Virus record (IMG/VR): IMGVR_UViG_3300044816_000217
Location: 1 to 46,546 of that record
Strand: one strand, 5' to 3'
Length of the DNA stretch: 46,546 nucleotides
DNA from: a virus
This document shows positions 1-8,069 of the stretch, piece after piece. Under the pieces are notes generated by a model. It did no database searches and was not told where the DNA came from. It saw nothing but the letters and a program-made list of their open reading frames with translations. The position numbers and the translations under genes are program-made. How positions within the stretch are numbered: position 1 is the first letter of the stretch; each line of letters begins with the position of its first letter.

Positions 1-1116
1 GTGCCAAACGTCCGCTTCACTGATTTGTCGGTTCGCTCCCTAAAGCCGGGCCTCTACTTTGATGAGGTCACGCCAGCCTTCGGGCTGCGCGTCGGGGCGC
101 ATCGGCGCACGTGGCTGGTGGTCAAAGGGGACCGCGCACATCGCAGCAAAGTGCGCTTGGGCCACTATCCAGCCCTCACTCTCTCAGACGCCCGCAAGAA
201 GGCGTTGGTGGCGCTTGGGAGCCCCTATGCTCCGAAGGCCAAGGCCCCGACTTATGGGGAGGCCGTCCCTGCCTTTCTTGAGGACCATTACGACGGCAAG
301 TCCGCTCGTTCGAGGCACGAAGCAACTCGCCTTCTGGGCCGCATCAATTTCCATGCGAAGCAATTGTCTGACATTGGCGACGAGGACTTGGAACGAGAAC
401 TCAGCCGTCTCGCGCATATCCCGAGCGAGCAGCTTCACGCGTTCCGCGCTCTCCGGGTTTTCTTCAAATGGTGTACGCGCCCACCGCGCCGGTTCATCAG
501 GCACTCTCCGCTAGAGGGGTTCGAGCCGCCCAGCCAGGACAAAAAAGGAACCCGAACCCTCACCGATAAAGAGCTGGTCAAAATCTGGCACGCCTGCGAC
601 CGCCCGTACGGGGGCATGGTGCGGTTGCTCATCCTTTGGGGCACGCGCAATGGTGAAACGGGCCGGCTTCGTCGCGAATGGATGGATCGCAAAGCGATCG
701 TCATCCCCGGAGAGGTTACAAAGAACAAGCGCGCCCACACGATCCCACTTCATCCGCTCGCCCGCTCAGTGCTCGCCGATCAGAAGTCCAACGGCTCATA
801 CTTTTTCCCCGGCAAGCGTATGGACGACTCCTTCTTCAAGGATGGATCGTGGGGCAAGCTTAAAAAGGAAATCGAGAAAGCGTCTGGCGTCACCGGCTGG
901 CAGCTTCGCGACATCCGCAGGACGTTCCGTTCGAACATGGCGAAGCTCAAAGTCCCGCGTGAGATATGCGAAATTCTGCTCAACCATGTGACGGGCGCGA
1001 ACAAGAACGACCTCGATGAAATTTACAATCGGTACGATTATTTTGACGAGAAGCGCGAAGCACTCGGGAAATGGGAAAAGCGTCTATCGTTGCTACTGGG
1101 AGTTCCGGGTAAGTGA
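1..1116 (+). CDS. int: Tyrosine-type site-specific integrase
   Basis: 371 aa phage integrase that would recombine the phage attP with the 3' half of a host tRNA-Gly gene. The N-terminus (about 1-75) has the SLKPGLYFDE...GLRVG pattern of the DUF4102 arm-binding domain. A core-binding domain follows, then the catalytic domain. Visible catalytic residues are R216 in GTRNGE, the basic TKNKRAHTIPL strand, R306 in RDIRRT, H329 in LLNHV and the probable nucleophile Y342 in EIYNRYDY. The box usually written HxxR begins with R303 here. The GTG start is the first base of the window, so an upstream start cannot be excluded. It is the leftmost prophage gene, matching attR at the far end. Confidence 0.95.
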   Translation: MPNVRFTDLSVRSLKPGLYFDEVTPAFGLRVGAHRRTWLVVKGDRAHRSKVRLGHYPALTLSDARKKALVALGSPYAPKAKAPTYGEAVPAFLEDHYDGKSARSRHEATRLLGRINFHAKQLSDIGDEDLERELSRLAHIPSEQLHAFRALRVFFKWCTRPPRRFIRHSPLEGFEPPSQDKKGTRTLTDKELVKIWHACDRPYGGMVRLLILWGTRNGETGRLRREWMDRKAIVIPGEVTKNKRAHTIPLHPLARSVLADQKSNGSYFFPGKRMDDSFFKDGSWGKLKKEIEKASGVTGWQLRDIRRTFRSNMAKLKVPREICEILLNHVTGANKNDLDEIYNRYDYFDEKREALGKWEKRLSLLLGVPGK

Positions 1117-1166
1117 GTAGGATTGAGCATTTGATTTTGCGCCTCAAACCGGCGTAGTCTTCCTCT

Positions 1167-1192
1167 CAGACACGGCCCGTCAACCGTGTCTG
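1167..1192 (+). terminator. Stem-loop after the integrase
   Basis: Perfect 9-bp inverted repeat, CAGACACGG (1167-1175) and CCGTGTCTG (1184-1192), with an 8-nt loop between integrase and the AlpA-like gene. No U-run follows, so it may be a Rho-type or mRNA-processing hairpin rather than an intrinsic terminator. Confidence 0.45.
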
Positions 1193-1228
1193 CATCGCGA
1201 TGCTTCCTGACTAACAGGAGGAATCGAG

Positions 1229-1429
1229 ATGCGCTTTTTAACGAAGCGAAACGTGTGCGAAAAAATCGCCGTGAGCCGCGCCACTCTGGACAGGCTCAAA
1301 GCCGATCCGAAGTTCCCGAAGAGGGTGCAACGGGGAGGTCGCGTGTACTGGCCGGAGGACGAAATTCACGCGTGGATGCTTGAGCGCATGGCCGCACGTC
1401 AGAAGCACTCAGACACTCTCTCCATGTGA
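1229..1429 (+). CDS. AlpA/MerR-like DNA-binding regulator, probable excisionase
   Basis: 66 aa. The sequence RFLTKRNVCEKIAVSRATLD...FPKRVQRGGRVYWPEDEIHAWM is the winged-helix layout of the AlpA/HTH_17 family: a helix-turn-helix at about 5-24, then a wing with RVYW and the DEIHAWM helix. Such proteins serve as excisionases or as regulators of the neighbouring integrase. A strong AGGAGG at 1216-1221 fixes the ATG. A terminator follows immediately, so int and this gene form a self-contained unit. Confidence 0.85.
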   Translation: MRFLTKRNVCEKIAVSRATLDRLKADPKFPKRVQRGGRVYWPEDEIHAWMLERMAARQKHSDTLSM

Positions 1430-1438
1430 GGGAGCGAA

Positions 1439-1466
1439 GGGCGGGGGTCCAACCCCGCCCTTTTTC
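1439..1466 (+). terminator. Intrinsic terminator
   Basis: GGGCGGGG (1439-1446) pairs perfectly with CCCCGCCC (1453-1460) over a 6-nt loop and is followed by TTTTTC. It ends the int/AlpA unit. Confidence 0.9.
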
Positions 1467-1519
1467 TTGACTCCGGCCGTCGTGCAGCCACAATCGATAG
1501 AAGAGCGGTCGGGGGAACC

Positions 1520-1951
1520 ATGCACATTACGATCGAGCACAACACCTTAAGTAATCCAGTCTCTCGCGAAAAAAGCGTTTTCAATTTCATAAAGCCTCCG
1601 CAAGCGACCGAAACGATATTTCAGGTAATTCTCTCCGTGCGGCTGAGCGAAGAAGAGCGCGCGATCTGCGCCACATACAAGTTGTTCGACTTGATCCTGT
1701 TCAGCACTACATTCCATGTGAGCCCTGAACAGCTTAGAGAGAGGCCCGACTGGCGCATCCTCATTGACGACATCGACCATACGATAGGCGACATCACGAC
1801 TGGAAAAGAACTAGGTTTCGAATTCGGCTCCCTTCCTGAAGCTCAAGCTTTCGAGCAACAGCTTAAGACCGTTCACCTCCCCAAGCTGAAACAGCATATA
1901 ACGTCCACTGACAAGCTTGCGGCAAACCCCAAAACCACTTTCGAACTCTGA
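1520..1951 (+). CDS. Hypothetical protein upstream of the ATPase
   Basis: 143 aa, not recognised. It has a mostly alpha/beta composition with acidic stretches (RILIDDIDHTIGDI near 75-90). The start is preceded by a purine-rich GGGGGAA. Its TGA shares its final A with the ATG of the ATPase gene at 1951, so the two are probably translationally coupled and the product may act with the ATPase. No signal peptide or membrane segment is evident. Confidence 0.7.
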   Translation: MHITIEHNTLSNPVSREKSVFNFIKPPQATETIFQVILSVRLSEEERAICATYKLFDLILFSTTFHVSPEQLRERPDWRILIDDIDHTIGDITTGKELGFEFGSLPEAQAFEQQLKTVHLPKLKQHITSTDKLAANPKTTFEL

Positions 1952-4176
1952 TGGCCGCAGAAGACCCCGATCAGCCGACCGTGTGGACCGTATTGGGCGA
2001 CATCGGCGCGACCATTTCCAACGAAATTTCGATAGCACTCATTCAACGGAGGCTCGCTCGATACGACCGCGACCACCAAGAAGAAAACCGAAGACGGTCA
2101 CAGGGCCTCGATAGTCACCAAGTCTACGAGACCGCCAAACGCGCTGTCGAAGAAGCGGGAGCACTCACCCCGCCCGAATTCCTTCAACTCTTTCACGAAG
2201 AGTACAAGGAACGCATTGAGGCCGAAAACGGGCCGATGATGCCGAATCCCGATCTGTACCGGGAGATCTTGCTCGTTGCCGGTACGATTTACTCTGAAGA
2301 AGGCTTTGGCGATCCGATACCACCACCGCCTCAAGGTCTCGGCGCCATCGAAGAAGCCCGATATCGGGACCGACTGCTTGCGAAGTCCGCAAAATTGTCT
2401 GATCCGACCACCCTTAGTCGGGTCTACCTCTCTATCATCAACAGCCTTGAGTACTTCACCGTCTTCGTTCCGTTTCTTGGATCGAAAGAGGCGTCGCGCC
2501 TACTCCCGGAGAACAGCCTCACGATTTCGCTACTCGACCTCATGGAAGACGTGGGGGAAGCGATCGACAACATCATCCTTCCATTCTATGCGCCCGCCGT
2601 CATCGAAGCCGGCTTGTTTAATTCGCTCCGCAACCAGCTCGATGCCAATATCGAACGCGTCTTCAAAGCACCCGACGGCGGAATGCCGTCTAAGAGCGAT
2701 CTGCAAGGCGAAGCTCTCGTGAAGGCTTTTCTGGGCGGCACGCCTTTGGAGCGCCTATTCTACGCTAGGGTTCCCTTCTATATTTCAGATTCTTCCATGC
2801 TTGAGCACTGCATGGTCTGCGCCGGAAGTGGATGGGGCAAAACTCAGCTACTTGAACGCATCATCCTTGATTTCCTGTCTCGCAACAATCCGCCAGCTCT
2901 AGTGATCATCGATTCACAGGGCGATATGTTGAAGCGCATCCGCCAGCTCGCCGTGTTCGATCCCGATACAGGTAAGCATAAAGACAACCTCGTCATCATC
3001 GACCCGGAGATCGATTCCCCCGCCTTGAACATGTTCGACACCTCGATGCTCGGCCGACATCAGGATGCCACGACACGAGAGCAGATAGAGGCAGAGATCG
3101 TCACCCTCTTTACTTACGTATTCTCCGCTATCGAAGGCGACCTGAGCAGGCGAATGGGCACGGCGTTCTCTTATGCCGTTCGTCTCATGCTCTCTCTACC
3201 TGGCTCGAATATTCATACACTCCGCAAGCTTCTCGACGACGACGCAAAATCGCTCGATACGAGTCCATTCAGAGATGCCATCCTTGCGCTTGATCCTACG
3301 GCGCAAGACTTTTTTCGCGGACATTTTTTCCTGCCCGGCTTTCTGGGGACGCGCAAGGCGCTCGCGGATCGTATCCTTGGCGTCCTTCAGATACCCGCAT
3401 TCGACCGAATGTTTTCAACGGTCAACAAGCTCGACATGTATAGCGCCCTTCAGTCCGGCAAGATCGTGCTCGTAAACACCACCAAGAACATGCTGAAGGA
3501 GAAGGGCTCTGCTCTCTTCGGCCGTTTTATCATCGCCCGTGTGCTCTCAGCTGCATTCGAGCGCGTAGCATTGCCGGAAGAAGAGCGACAGTCTGCTTTC
3601 CTGCTGATCGACGAAGCCAGCGAGTACCTAGACGAGACTACCGACAGCATTTTGAAGCAAGCGCGGAAGTACAAGCTCGGCCTTTTAATCGCTTTTCAGT
3701 ACATGGAGCAGATGCCCCAAGCGCTTCGCTCCTCCGTCTTTGCGAACACAACGGTCAAGTATGCAGGCGGCGTCTCCCATGCCGATGCGACTGCCCTTCA
3801 CAAAAACATGGGGCTTCCCAACGATCACCTTATAAAATCACTTCGGAAGCGCTCTGGCGGTACGCAGTTCGCCTGCTACGTTCGTAACACGACCGATCGG
3901 GCCGTTACTCTCAACGTCCCATTTGGTGCTCTCACCAACGAGCCGAAGATGTCTTCCGCAGCGATGGAGCGCGTGTTGACGCGAAACCGGGAGCGCGTGG
4001 CCTACACGCCGCCGCCGCTTGTTGTTCCACTGCCGGAGCCACCAATGCAGCCGGCTATAGCCCTTCCGGCTTCGCCCTCAACTGTTACTGCTCCCCCACC
4101 ACAGCCGTTGCAACGGAAGCCAGAACCGAAGCCCAGCAATCCCCAGCTACCGCGTGAAGATACCGGCCGCTTCTAG
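1951..4176 (+). CDS. TraD/VirD4/VirB4-like P-loop DNA-transfer ATPase
   Basis: 741 aa. About 290 residues precede the motor domain. Walker A is GSGWGKT (292-298), a first hydrophobic strand with acidic end is LVIIDSQGD (D321), and Walker B is LLIDEASEYLDE (D554, E555). It is followed by a polar strand LLIAFQYMEQMP that resembles the sensor strand of conjugative coupling ATPases. The tail after about residue 690 is proline-rich and probably disordered. This fits the T4CP/TraD/HerA superfamily of hexameric DNA pumps rather than a terminase, and the phage has its own TerL. No membrane segment is obvious at the N-terminus, unlike classic VirD4. It is coupled to the upstream gene and followed by a replication-relaxation protein, suggesting a DNA-mobilisation or replication module (inference). 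Confidence 0.8.
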   Translation: MAAEDPDQPTVWTVLGDIGATISNEISIALIQRRLARYDRDHQEENRRRSQGLDSHQVYETAKRAVEEAGALTPPEFLQLFHEEYKERIEAENGPMMPNPDLYREILLVAGTIYSEEGFGDPIPPPPQGLGAIEEARYRDRLLAKSAKLSDPTTLSRVYLSIINSLEYFTVFVPFLGSKEASRLLPENSLTISLLDLMEDVGEAIDNIILPFYAPAVIEAGLFNSLRNQLDANIERVFKAPDGGMPSKSDLQGEALVKAFLGGTPLERLFYARVPFYISDSSMLEHCMVCAGSGWGKTQLLERIILDFLSRNNPPALVIIDSQGDMLKRIRQLAVFDPDTGKHKDNLVIIDPEIDSPALNMFDTSMLGRHQDATTREQIEAEIVTLFTYVFSAIEGDLSRRMGTAFSYAVRLMLSLPGSNIHTLRKLLDDDAKSLDTSPFRDAILALDPTAQDFFRGHFFLPGFLGTRKALADRILGVLQIPAFDRMFSTVNKLDMYSALQSGKIVLVNTTKNMLKEKGSALFGRFIIARVLSAAFERVALPEEERQSAFLLIDEASEYLDETTDSILKQARKYKLGLLIAFQYMEQMPQALRSSVFANTTVKYAGGVSHADATALHKNMGLPNDHLIKSLRKRSGGTQFACYVRNTTDRAVTLNVPFGALTNEPKMSSAAMERVLTRNRERVAYTPPPLVVPLPEPPMQPAIALPASPSTVTAPPPQPLQRKPEPKPSNPQLPREDTGRF

Positions 4177-4182
4177 TAAAAT
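4177..4182 (+). promoter_or_regulatory. -10-like hexamer ahead of the 32-aa ORF
   Basis: TAAAAT lies directly after the ATPase stop codon and 6 nt before ATG 4189. This is the spacing expected if transcription starts at the start codon. Confidence 0.35.
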
Positions 4183-4188
4183 TATTTT

Positions 4189-4287
4189 ATGTACTCACAC
4201 CGCCCCGAACCGCGGCAATCCAGTCCAAGCCTCCTCAATCCGAGTCTTGCTCGCCGAATTTATGCGTTTATTAGAAAGGACGCATGA
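4189..4287 (+). CDS. Small leader ORF (32 aa)
   Basis: A 32-codon ORF beginning ATG-TAC-TCA, with a basic C-terminus (RRIYAFIRKDA). It has no Shine-Dalgarno site and has T before the ATG. Its stop overlaps the ATG of the replication-relaxation gene as ATGA, so it may mainly serve to deliver ribosomes to that start. Function is unknown, and it could be non-functional. Confidence 0.4.
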   Translation: MYSHRPEPRQSSPSLLNPSLARRIYAFIRKDA

Positions 4288-5222
4288 ATGCGCCGCTCAC
4301 AAAGACACGATGGGGCACGGAGCCGGTTCTTAGGAACGGGCAACCCATAGTCATTCTGCCGAGACAAGTGAAGGATTACCTTCACTACCTCACCCCGTTT
4401 GCCCGACACCGCTTCCTCAACAACGACCAGCTTACGAAGCTGTCCGGCCGCTCCTTCGATACGACGGAGCGCGCCATTCACGTCCTGAAGAGCGAGCCGA
4501 ACTTCCTCCTAAAGCTCTGCGACGAGCAAAACCGTAACCGCCGCTTCTATCAGAACTCGAAGGCTTACTACGAACTCTCTCCGAAAGGAGAGAAGGAGCT
4601 GAGGGATCGGGGCGTTCCCATCATCGCGCAGAACAGCTCCCGCAGCTTTGACCACGAAGTGATGACGAATGAAATCAGTTCGTCATTCGACATCGGCGCG
4701 AGAGAGACCGGCACGGAAATATGGTGGTGGAACGATCTCACTGACAAGTTGAACCCTGGCGCTACGGCGAGTGTTCCGCTCGACGTGCCCAGTTCGAGAG
4801 ATGCAAAGAAGGTCAAGCCGACCTACTTCCACCCGGACTACCCGCCGCTTGTCATTAATCGGAAATTCTTTTTGCACGGCTTTCAAACCGACTGCGATTC
4901 CGAGGATCTCGACCCGAAAACACAAAAGGGCTCGTCGATTCGCCACCACTTCGAGCGATCGATCGACATCATGCGGCGGGGCATCTTCCGCACGCACTTC
5001 GGCACTGAGACCTTCTATGTGCCATTTGTCACCACCTTTGAAGGTCGCATGCGCAACATGATCGCGCTTCTTCAGTCCATAGACGCGAAGGACTGCGAGC
5101 GCTTCTTTCTCTTCAAATGGATGCCGACATTCAAGCTCGGCACACCTGCTCCCGTCACGGGACACATGCTCACCGAACCGTGGCTGCGAGGCGACGGACG
5201 ACAGTTTTCATTTCTCAAATAG
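4284..5222 (+). CDS. Replication-relaxation family protein (Replic_Relax-like)
   Basis: 312 aa. The N-terminal 100 residues form a winged-helix region (FARHRFLNNDQLTKLSGRS...YELSPKGEKELRDRG) typical of Replic_Relax proteins, which are linked to plasmid replication or DNA relaxation in mobile elements. The remainder contains EIWWWNDL, RKFFLHGFQTDCD and a C-terminal FLFKWMPTF region expected of the family. AAAGGA lies 3 nt before the ATG, and the start overlaps the upstream mini-ORF by 4 nt. Its pairing with the TraD-like ATPase is the main argument for a DNA-mobilisation module. No relaxase tyrosine can be assigned by eye. Confidence 0.7.
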   Translation: MNAPLTKTRWGTEPVLRNGQPIVILPRQVKDYLHYLTPFARHRFLNNDQLTKLSGRSFDTTERAIHVLKSEPNFLLKLCDEQNRNRRFYQNSKAYYELSPKGEKELRDRGVPIIAQNSSRSFDHEVMTNEISSSFDIGARETGTEIWWWNDLTDKLNPGATASVPLDVPSSRDAKKVKPTYFHPDYPPLVINRKFFLHGFQTDCDSEDLDPKTQKGSSIRHHFERSIDIMRRGIFRTHFGTETFYVPFVTTFEGRMRNMIALLQSIDAKDCERFFLFKWMPTFKLGTPAPVTGHMLTEPWLRGDGRQFSFLK

Positions 5223-5231
5223 GAGGTTGAA

Positions 5232-5408
5232 GTGCTGGACCACAAGAAGCTCTCACGCATCAAGGAATTGATTGAGCAGAAGGAAGCCGTCGAAGGCGAG
5301 CTTTCTCAGCTCTTAGGCGATGCTGCGGCTGCGCCGAAACGCGGCAGACCGGCAAAAGAAAAAGGCGGAGCCGAAGCCCCGCCCATTCCGCCTGCCGGCG
5401 ATCACTGA
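5232..5408 (+). CDS. Small coiled-coil protein with AT-hook-like motif
   Basis: 58 aa with GTG start. AGGAGG is at 5221-5226, partly inside the previous stop codon. Residues about 3-30 (HKKLSRIKELIEQKEAVEGELSQLL) form an amphipathic helix, followed by APKRGRPAKEKG, an AT-hook core (RGRP) in a basic context, then a proline-rich end. It probably binds DNA and belongs to the same operon as the ATPase and replication-relaxation protein, perhaps as an accessory factor (inference). Confidence 0.7.
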   Translation: MLDHKKLSRIKELIEQKEAVEGELSQLLGDAAAAPKRGRPAKEKGGAEAPPIPPAGDH

Positions 5409-5656
5409 TCGGTCGGTTCGTCAGGCAGATCGTTGGTGTTGTCGTTCGGGACGAACAGCGAGAAGCGCCCGTCCCAGTTCAGCGGAATGGTCGTGATTTG
5501 AATGCTCAGACCGTCTTCACCGGAGCGAAGTGTCCATGCAGCACCCAAGCGTTGCCATCCGTTGCCGACCTTTGCCATTGCCACGTACTTCGGCGTGCGC
5601 CGTTCGCGCTGCCGTGTTTGGCGTGCGTCAGCCGCACGCTGAGCGAAACCAGCCAT
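5402..5656 (-). CDS. Small conserved-looking hypothetical protein
   Basis: 84 aa. The C-terminal half reads KYVAMAKVGNGWQRLGAAW...GLSIQITTIPLNWDGRFSLFVPND. This beta-rich pattern is often seen in small plasmid and phage single-domain proteins, but I cannot name it. The ATG at 5656 is preceded on the minus strand by GGGAGAAAGAGAG. It is convergent with the AT-hook gene and overlaps its end by 7 nt. An overlapping frame (5506-5880 minus) is also open, so the start and frame are moderately certain. Confidence 0.55.
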   Translation of the reverse strand: MAGFAQRAADARQTRQRERRTPKYVAMAKVGNGWQRLGAAWTLRSGEDGLSIQITTIPLNWDGRFSLFVPNDNTNDLPDEPTDQ

Positions 5657-5845
5657 TGGTACTCTCTTTCTCCCGACATCATGTTCGGGAGCGGGGCTTC
5701 GAAGCACACGCTCTTTCGAGCCGCAAAGTGCTGGCTTTGAACCAGCTCCGAAGCGCCGCTCCCGTACACGATCACTGTCCCCATCATACCAAGTGCCTGC
5801 TGCCCCGCATGAGAAGATGTGGAGAGCAGAAAGGAGGGTGCGAAC

Positions 5846-6649
5846 ATGAACAGCACCAATGATCTTATCCAGTCGGTCAAAGAGAACGTTACGATCCACC
5901 AGTGCGTTCAACTGCTCGGCATTCAGATGAACGTCGTGAAGGATCAGCTACGTGCGGCTTGCCCTACCTGCCGGACAGGTGGGCCGCGTGCCCTTTGCGT
6001 CACGCCGGGGCACAAACGCAACGACGGGTCGCTCGGCTCGTTCTACTGCCACGGCGGCAAGGTTGGGGGAGATAAGATTGGCCTCGTCGCCCACATTCGA
6101 AACCTGTCTCAGTCGGATGCGGCGAAGCTGATCCAGGAACATTACGGGTCAGGTCCGCAGAAGCGGGCAGTACCCGGCAATTCCCCCAGCCCACCTCAGA
6201 AAGAAAGGGCAGGCTTCGACATCGAGGCCTATGCGAAGCGGCTCGACCCGGAACACGACGCCCTGGCACCTCTCGGCATCTCCGCCGAAACGCTCAGGGA
6301 GTTCAAGGCTGGGTATGCCGTCAACGGCGTCCACAAGCTGCGGCTGGCGTTGCCGGTGTCGGACCAAACCGGAGCCATCCAGTTCTACGTCGGCCTTGCT
6401 CTCGGAGATGAGCAGCCAGCGATCAAGGTGCCGGAGGGCCACGATCCCACGCGTTACCTTTTCAACGCACACCAAGTGGAGCCCGGCGACGTGCTGTACG
6501 TCTGCCGGTCCCCGATCGATCTCTTGAAAGCGTGGGAGAACGGCGTGCGGAACATCGTTTCGTTCGTCGGCCCGATGGACTCGGACGCGCTTACACTTCT
6601 CGCCCACTTCATGGACCAGAACCAGATTCCGGCCATGGAGCCTATGTGA
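5846..6649 (+). CDS. DnaG-type primase-like protein (zinc-binding domain plus degenerate TOPRIM-like region)
   Basis: 267 aa. The start is set by AAGGAGGG at 5831-5838. Residues about 10-95 (CVQLLGIQ...RAACPTCR...CVTPGHKRNDGSLGSFYCHGGKVGGDKIGLVAHI) resemble the CHC2 zinc-ribbon primase domain with candidate ligands CPTC and YCH. The C-terminus (LYVCRSPIDLLKAWENGVRNIVSFVGPMDSDA) has the TOPRIM fold order, but where DnaG has the catalytic glutamate (EG) this protein has CRSP, so it is probably not a full primase. It may recognise origins or prime in partnership with host enzymes (inference). A hairpin follows the stop. Confidence 0.75.
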   Translation: MNSTNDLIQSVKENVTIHQCVQLLGIQMNVVKDQLRAACPTCRTGGPRALCVTPGHKRNDGSLGSFYCHGGKVGGDKIGLVAHIRNLSQSDAAKLIQEHYGSGPQKRAVPGNSPSPPQKERAGFDIEAYAKRLDPEHDALAPLGISAETLREFKAGYAVNGVHKLRLALPVSDQTGAIQFYVGLALGDEQPAIKVPEGHDPTRYLFNAHQVEPGDVLYVCRSPIDLLKAWENGVRNIVSFVGPMDSDALTLLAHFMDQNQIPAMEPM

Positions 6650-6656
6650 CTGAACC

Positions 6657-6686
6657 GCCCCGCACGCGAATGTGCGGGGCATTCTT
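6657..6686 (+). terminator. Stem-loop, probable terminator
   Basis: GCCCCGCAC (6657-6665) pairs perfectly with GTGCGGGGC (6672-6680) over a 6-nt loop, followed by ATTCTT. It sits between the primase-like gene and a small secreted protein. Confidence 0.65.
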
Positions 6687-6699
6687 ATGGAGAACTACC

Positions 6700-6984
6700 A
6701 TGACTAAATTTGTGCTCGCTCTTCTCTGCGTCGTCGCCTTGACCAGCTCATCGTCTGCACAGCAGAAGCCCGGCTACGACAACTACACCTACTCAGGAGG
6801 CTTGACCTACGAGAACTACAGCTACGGAGACAAGCCGCAGTATGATGACGCAATTCACGGCGGCCGCTTCGAATATCTCGGTGGTGACTACTTCAAGCCT
6901 CCGAAGATTTCCGATCGGTACTTTGCCCCCATCCCTGCGGAACCTCCTACGAGTGGCTGCAAAAAGCCGGAATGCATCAAGTAA
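6700..6984 (+). CDS. Small secreted tyrosine-rich protein
   Basis: 94 aa. Residues 1-20 (MTKFVLALLCVVALTSSSSA) are a clear Sec signal peptide with likely cleavage after SSA-Q. The mature part is rich in Tyr, Gly and Pro (YDNYTYSGGLTYENYSYGDK), with two cysteines near the end. TATGGAGA precedes the ATG. It has no known family that I recognise. An exported product on a prophage suggests a lysogenic-conversion or envelope role (inference). Confidence 0.75.
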   Translation: MTKFVLALLCVVALTSSSSAQQKPGYDNYTYSGGLTYENYSYGDKPQYDDAIHGGRFEYLGGDYFKPPKISDRYFAPIPAEPPTSGCKKPECIK

Positions 6985-7202
6985 TGCCATTCGCACGCTG
7001 GTTCAGCGATCCGAAGCCATACATGCTCACCTTCGTCTGCGAAGAGGAAGGTGGCTGCGGATGGATCGTGCTCATGGAAGCCATGCTCTATGACCCCGGA
7101 GAGCCGGTGTGGAATCCGATCAGCTGTCCTGAGTGCGACAAGTGCATGGTCGCAGTGACCGTGCGGGAAATGCCGATCATGAACCAATTCAGCGATGAGT
7201 GA
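6984..7202 (+). CDS. Small cysteine-rich hypothetical protein
   Basis: 72 aa if started at the ATG that overlaps the previous stop (TAATG); an in-frame ATG at 6972 would add four residues. CEEEGGCGW and SCPECDKC give two paired-cysteine knuckles about 40 residues apart, consistent with a small zinc-ribbon. Its function is unknown. It is translationally coupled to the secreted protein gene. Confidence 0.65.
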   Translation: MPFARWFSDPKPYMLTFVCEEEGGCGWIVLMEAMLYDPGEPVWNPISCPECDKCMVAVTVREMPIMNQFSDE

Positions 7203-7274
7203 TTTTCGGCATGTTACGATTTAGTACGGCACGAGTGCCCACTAAATATCAAAGCACCAACAGCACTGAAAAGG

Positions 7275-7299
7275 CCGCTCCCCGCAAAGGAGCGGTTTT
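7275..7299 (+). terminator. Intrinsic terminator
   Basis: CCGCTCC (7275-7281) pairs perfectly with GGAGCGG (7289-7295), followed by TTTT. Confidence 0.85.
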
Positions 7300-7349
7300 C
7301 ATTTGGTACGATTAGGAGCGGACATCCTGTCCTTTGAAAGGAGTTCGCT

Positions 7350-8066
7350 ATGTCTCTCATGCTTCATGCGGGAGCACAGGCGGTTACCTACGACGGCCTC
7401 CGCACCGTGCCAATGCCCGCAGCGACCGATACGCACGTTCCGGTCCCTCACCATGAAATCGTGGAGCTGGTTCGCTACACGCTCGGCTTCTACGGCCACG
7501 AAATCATGGACGAACACCACGGCGTCACCGAAGATGGCATGCGCTATTTCGGCCTCTTGTCCCTGCGGTCACCCTACGGCGACTACACTGATACCGTGGG
7601 CCTGCGCAACTCACACGACAAGAGCTTCCCGATCGGGATTGCGTTCGGAAGCCGCGTCTTCGTCTGCGACAACCTCGCCTTCATCGGCGAGCACGTCATC
7701 CGGCGCAAGCACACGGTCAAGGCCAAGCGTGAACTGCCGGGGCTTGTGACGGAGATCGTTGCTCCCCTGCGGGATCAGCGCATCGCCCAGAACCACAAGC
7801 TGCTGGCCTATCAAGGAACGCCGCTTAACGACGCGGCGGCCGACCACGCCATCATGACGATGTACAGGAATGACATCATCGGCGTGCAGCGAATCCCCGA
7901 CGTGCTGGATCAATGGGAGAGGCCCACCCACGACTGGGGGGACAAAACGGCCTGGCGGTTATTCAACGCCGCGACCTTCGCCCTTGCTGGGAAGGTGGCA
8001 GAGAGGCCGGACCTCACCAAGCGTCTGCATCAGGTTATCGACGGAACGTGCGAGGTGAAACATTGA
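7350..8066 (+). CDS. DUF932-like phage/plasmid protein
   Basis: 238 aa. The segments MRYFGLLSLR, VGLRNSHDKSFPIGIAFGSRVFVCDNLAFIGE and RRKHT match the central signature (RNSHD...G.RVFVCDNLAF) of DUF932 proteins common on phages and plasmids. Their biochemical role is unresolved. AAAGGAG precedes the ATG. It stands alone after a terminator, with a 68-aa gene following 3 nt later. Confidence 0.75.
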   Translation: MSLMLHAGAQAVTYDGLRTVPMPAATDTHVPVPHHEIVELVRYTLGFYGHEIMDEHHGVTEDGMRYFGLLSLRSPYGDYTDTVGLRNSHDKSFPIGIAFGSRVFVCDNLAFIGEHVIRRKHTVKAKRELPGLVTEIVAPLRDQRIAQNHKLLAYQGTPLNDAAADHAIMTMYRNDIIGVQRIPDVLDQWERPTHDWGDKTAWRLFNAATFALAGKVAERPDLTKRLHQVIDGTCEVKH

Positions 8067-8069
8067 GCC

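Noticed and set aside
5506-5880. Minus-strand frame with a signal-peptide-like beginning (MFAPSFLLSTSSHAG)
   Set aside because: It overlaps another minus-strand frame with more family-like sequence (5402-5656) and the promoter/ribosome site of the primase-like gene. Only the N-terminus looks protein-like. Kept as a possibility, not annotated.
6000-6682. Two long minus-strand frames opposite the primase-like gene
   Set aside because: The plus-strand protein has a zinc-ribbon motif and a strong ribosome-binding site. The minus frames are Arg/Pro/Gly-rich shadows.
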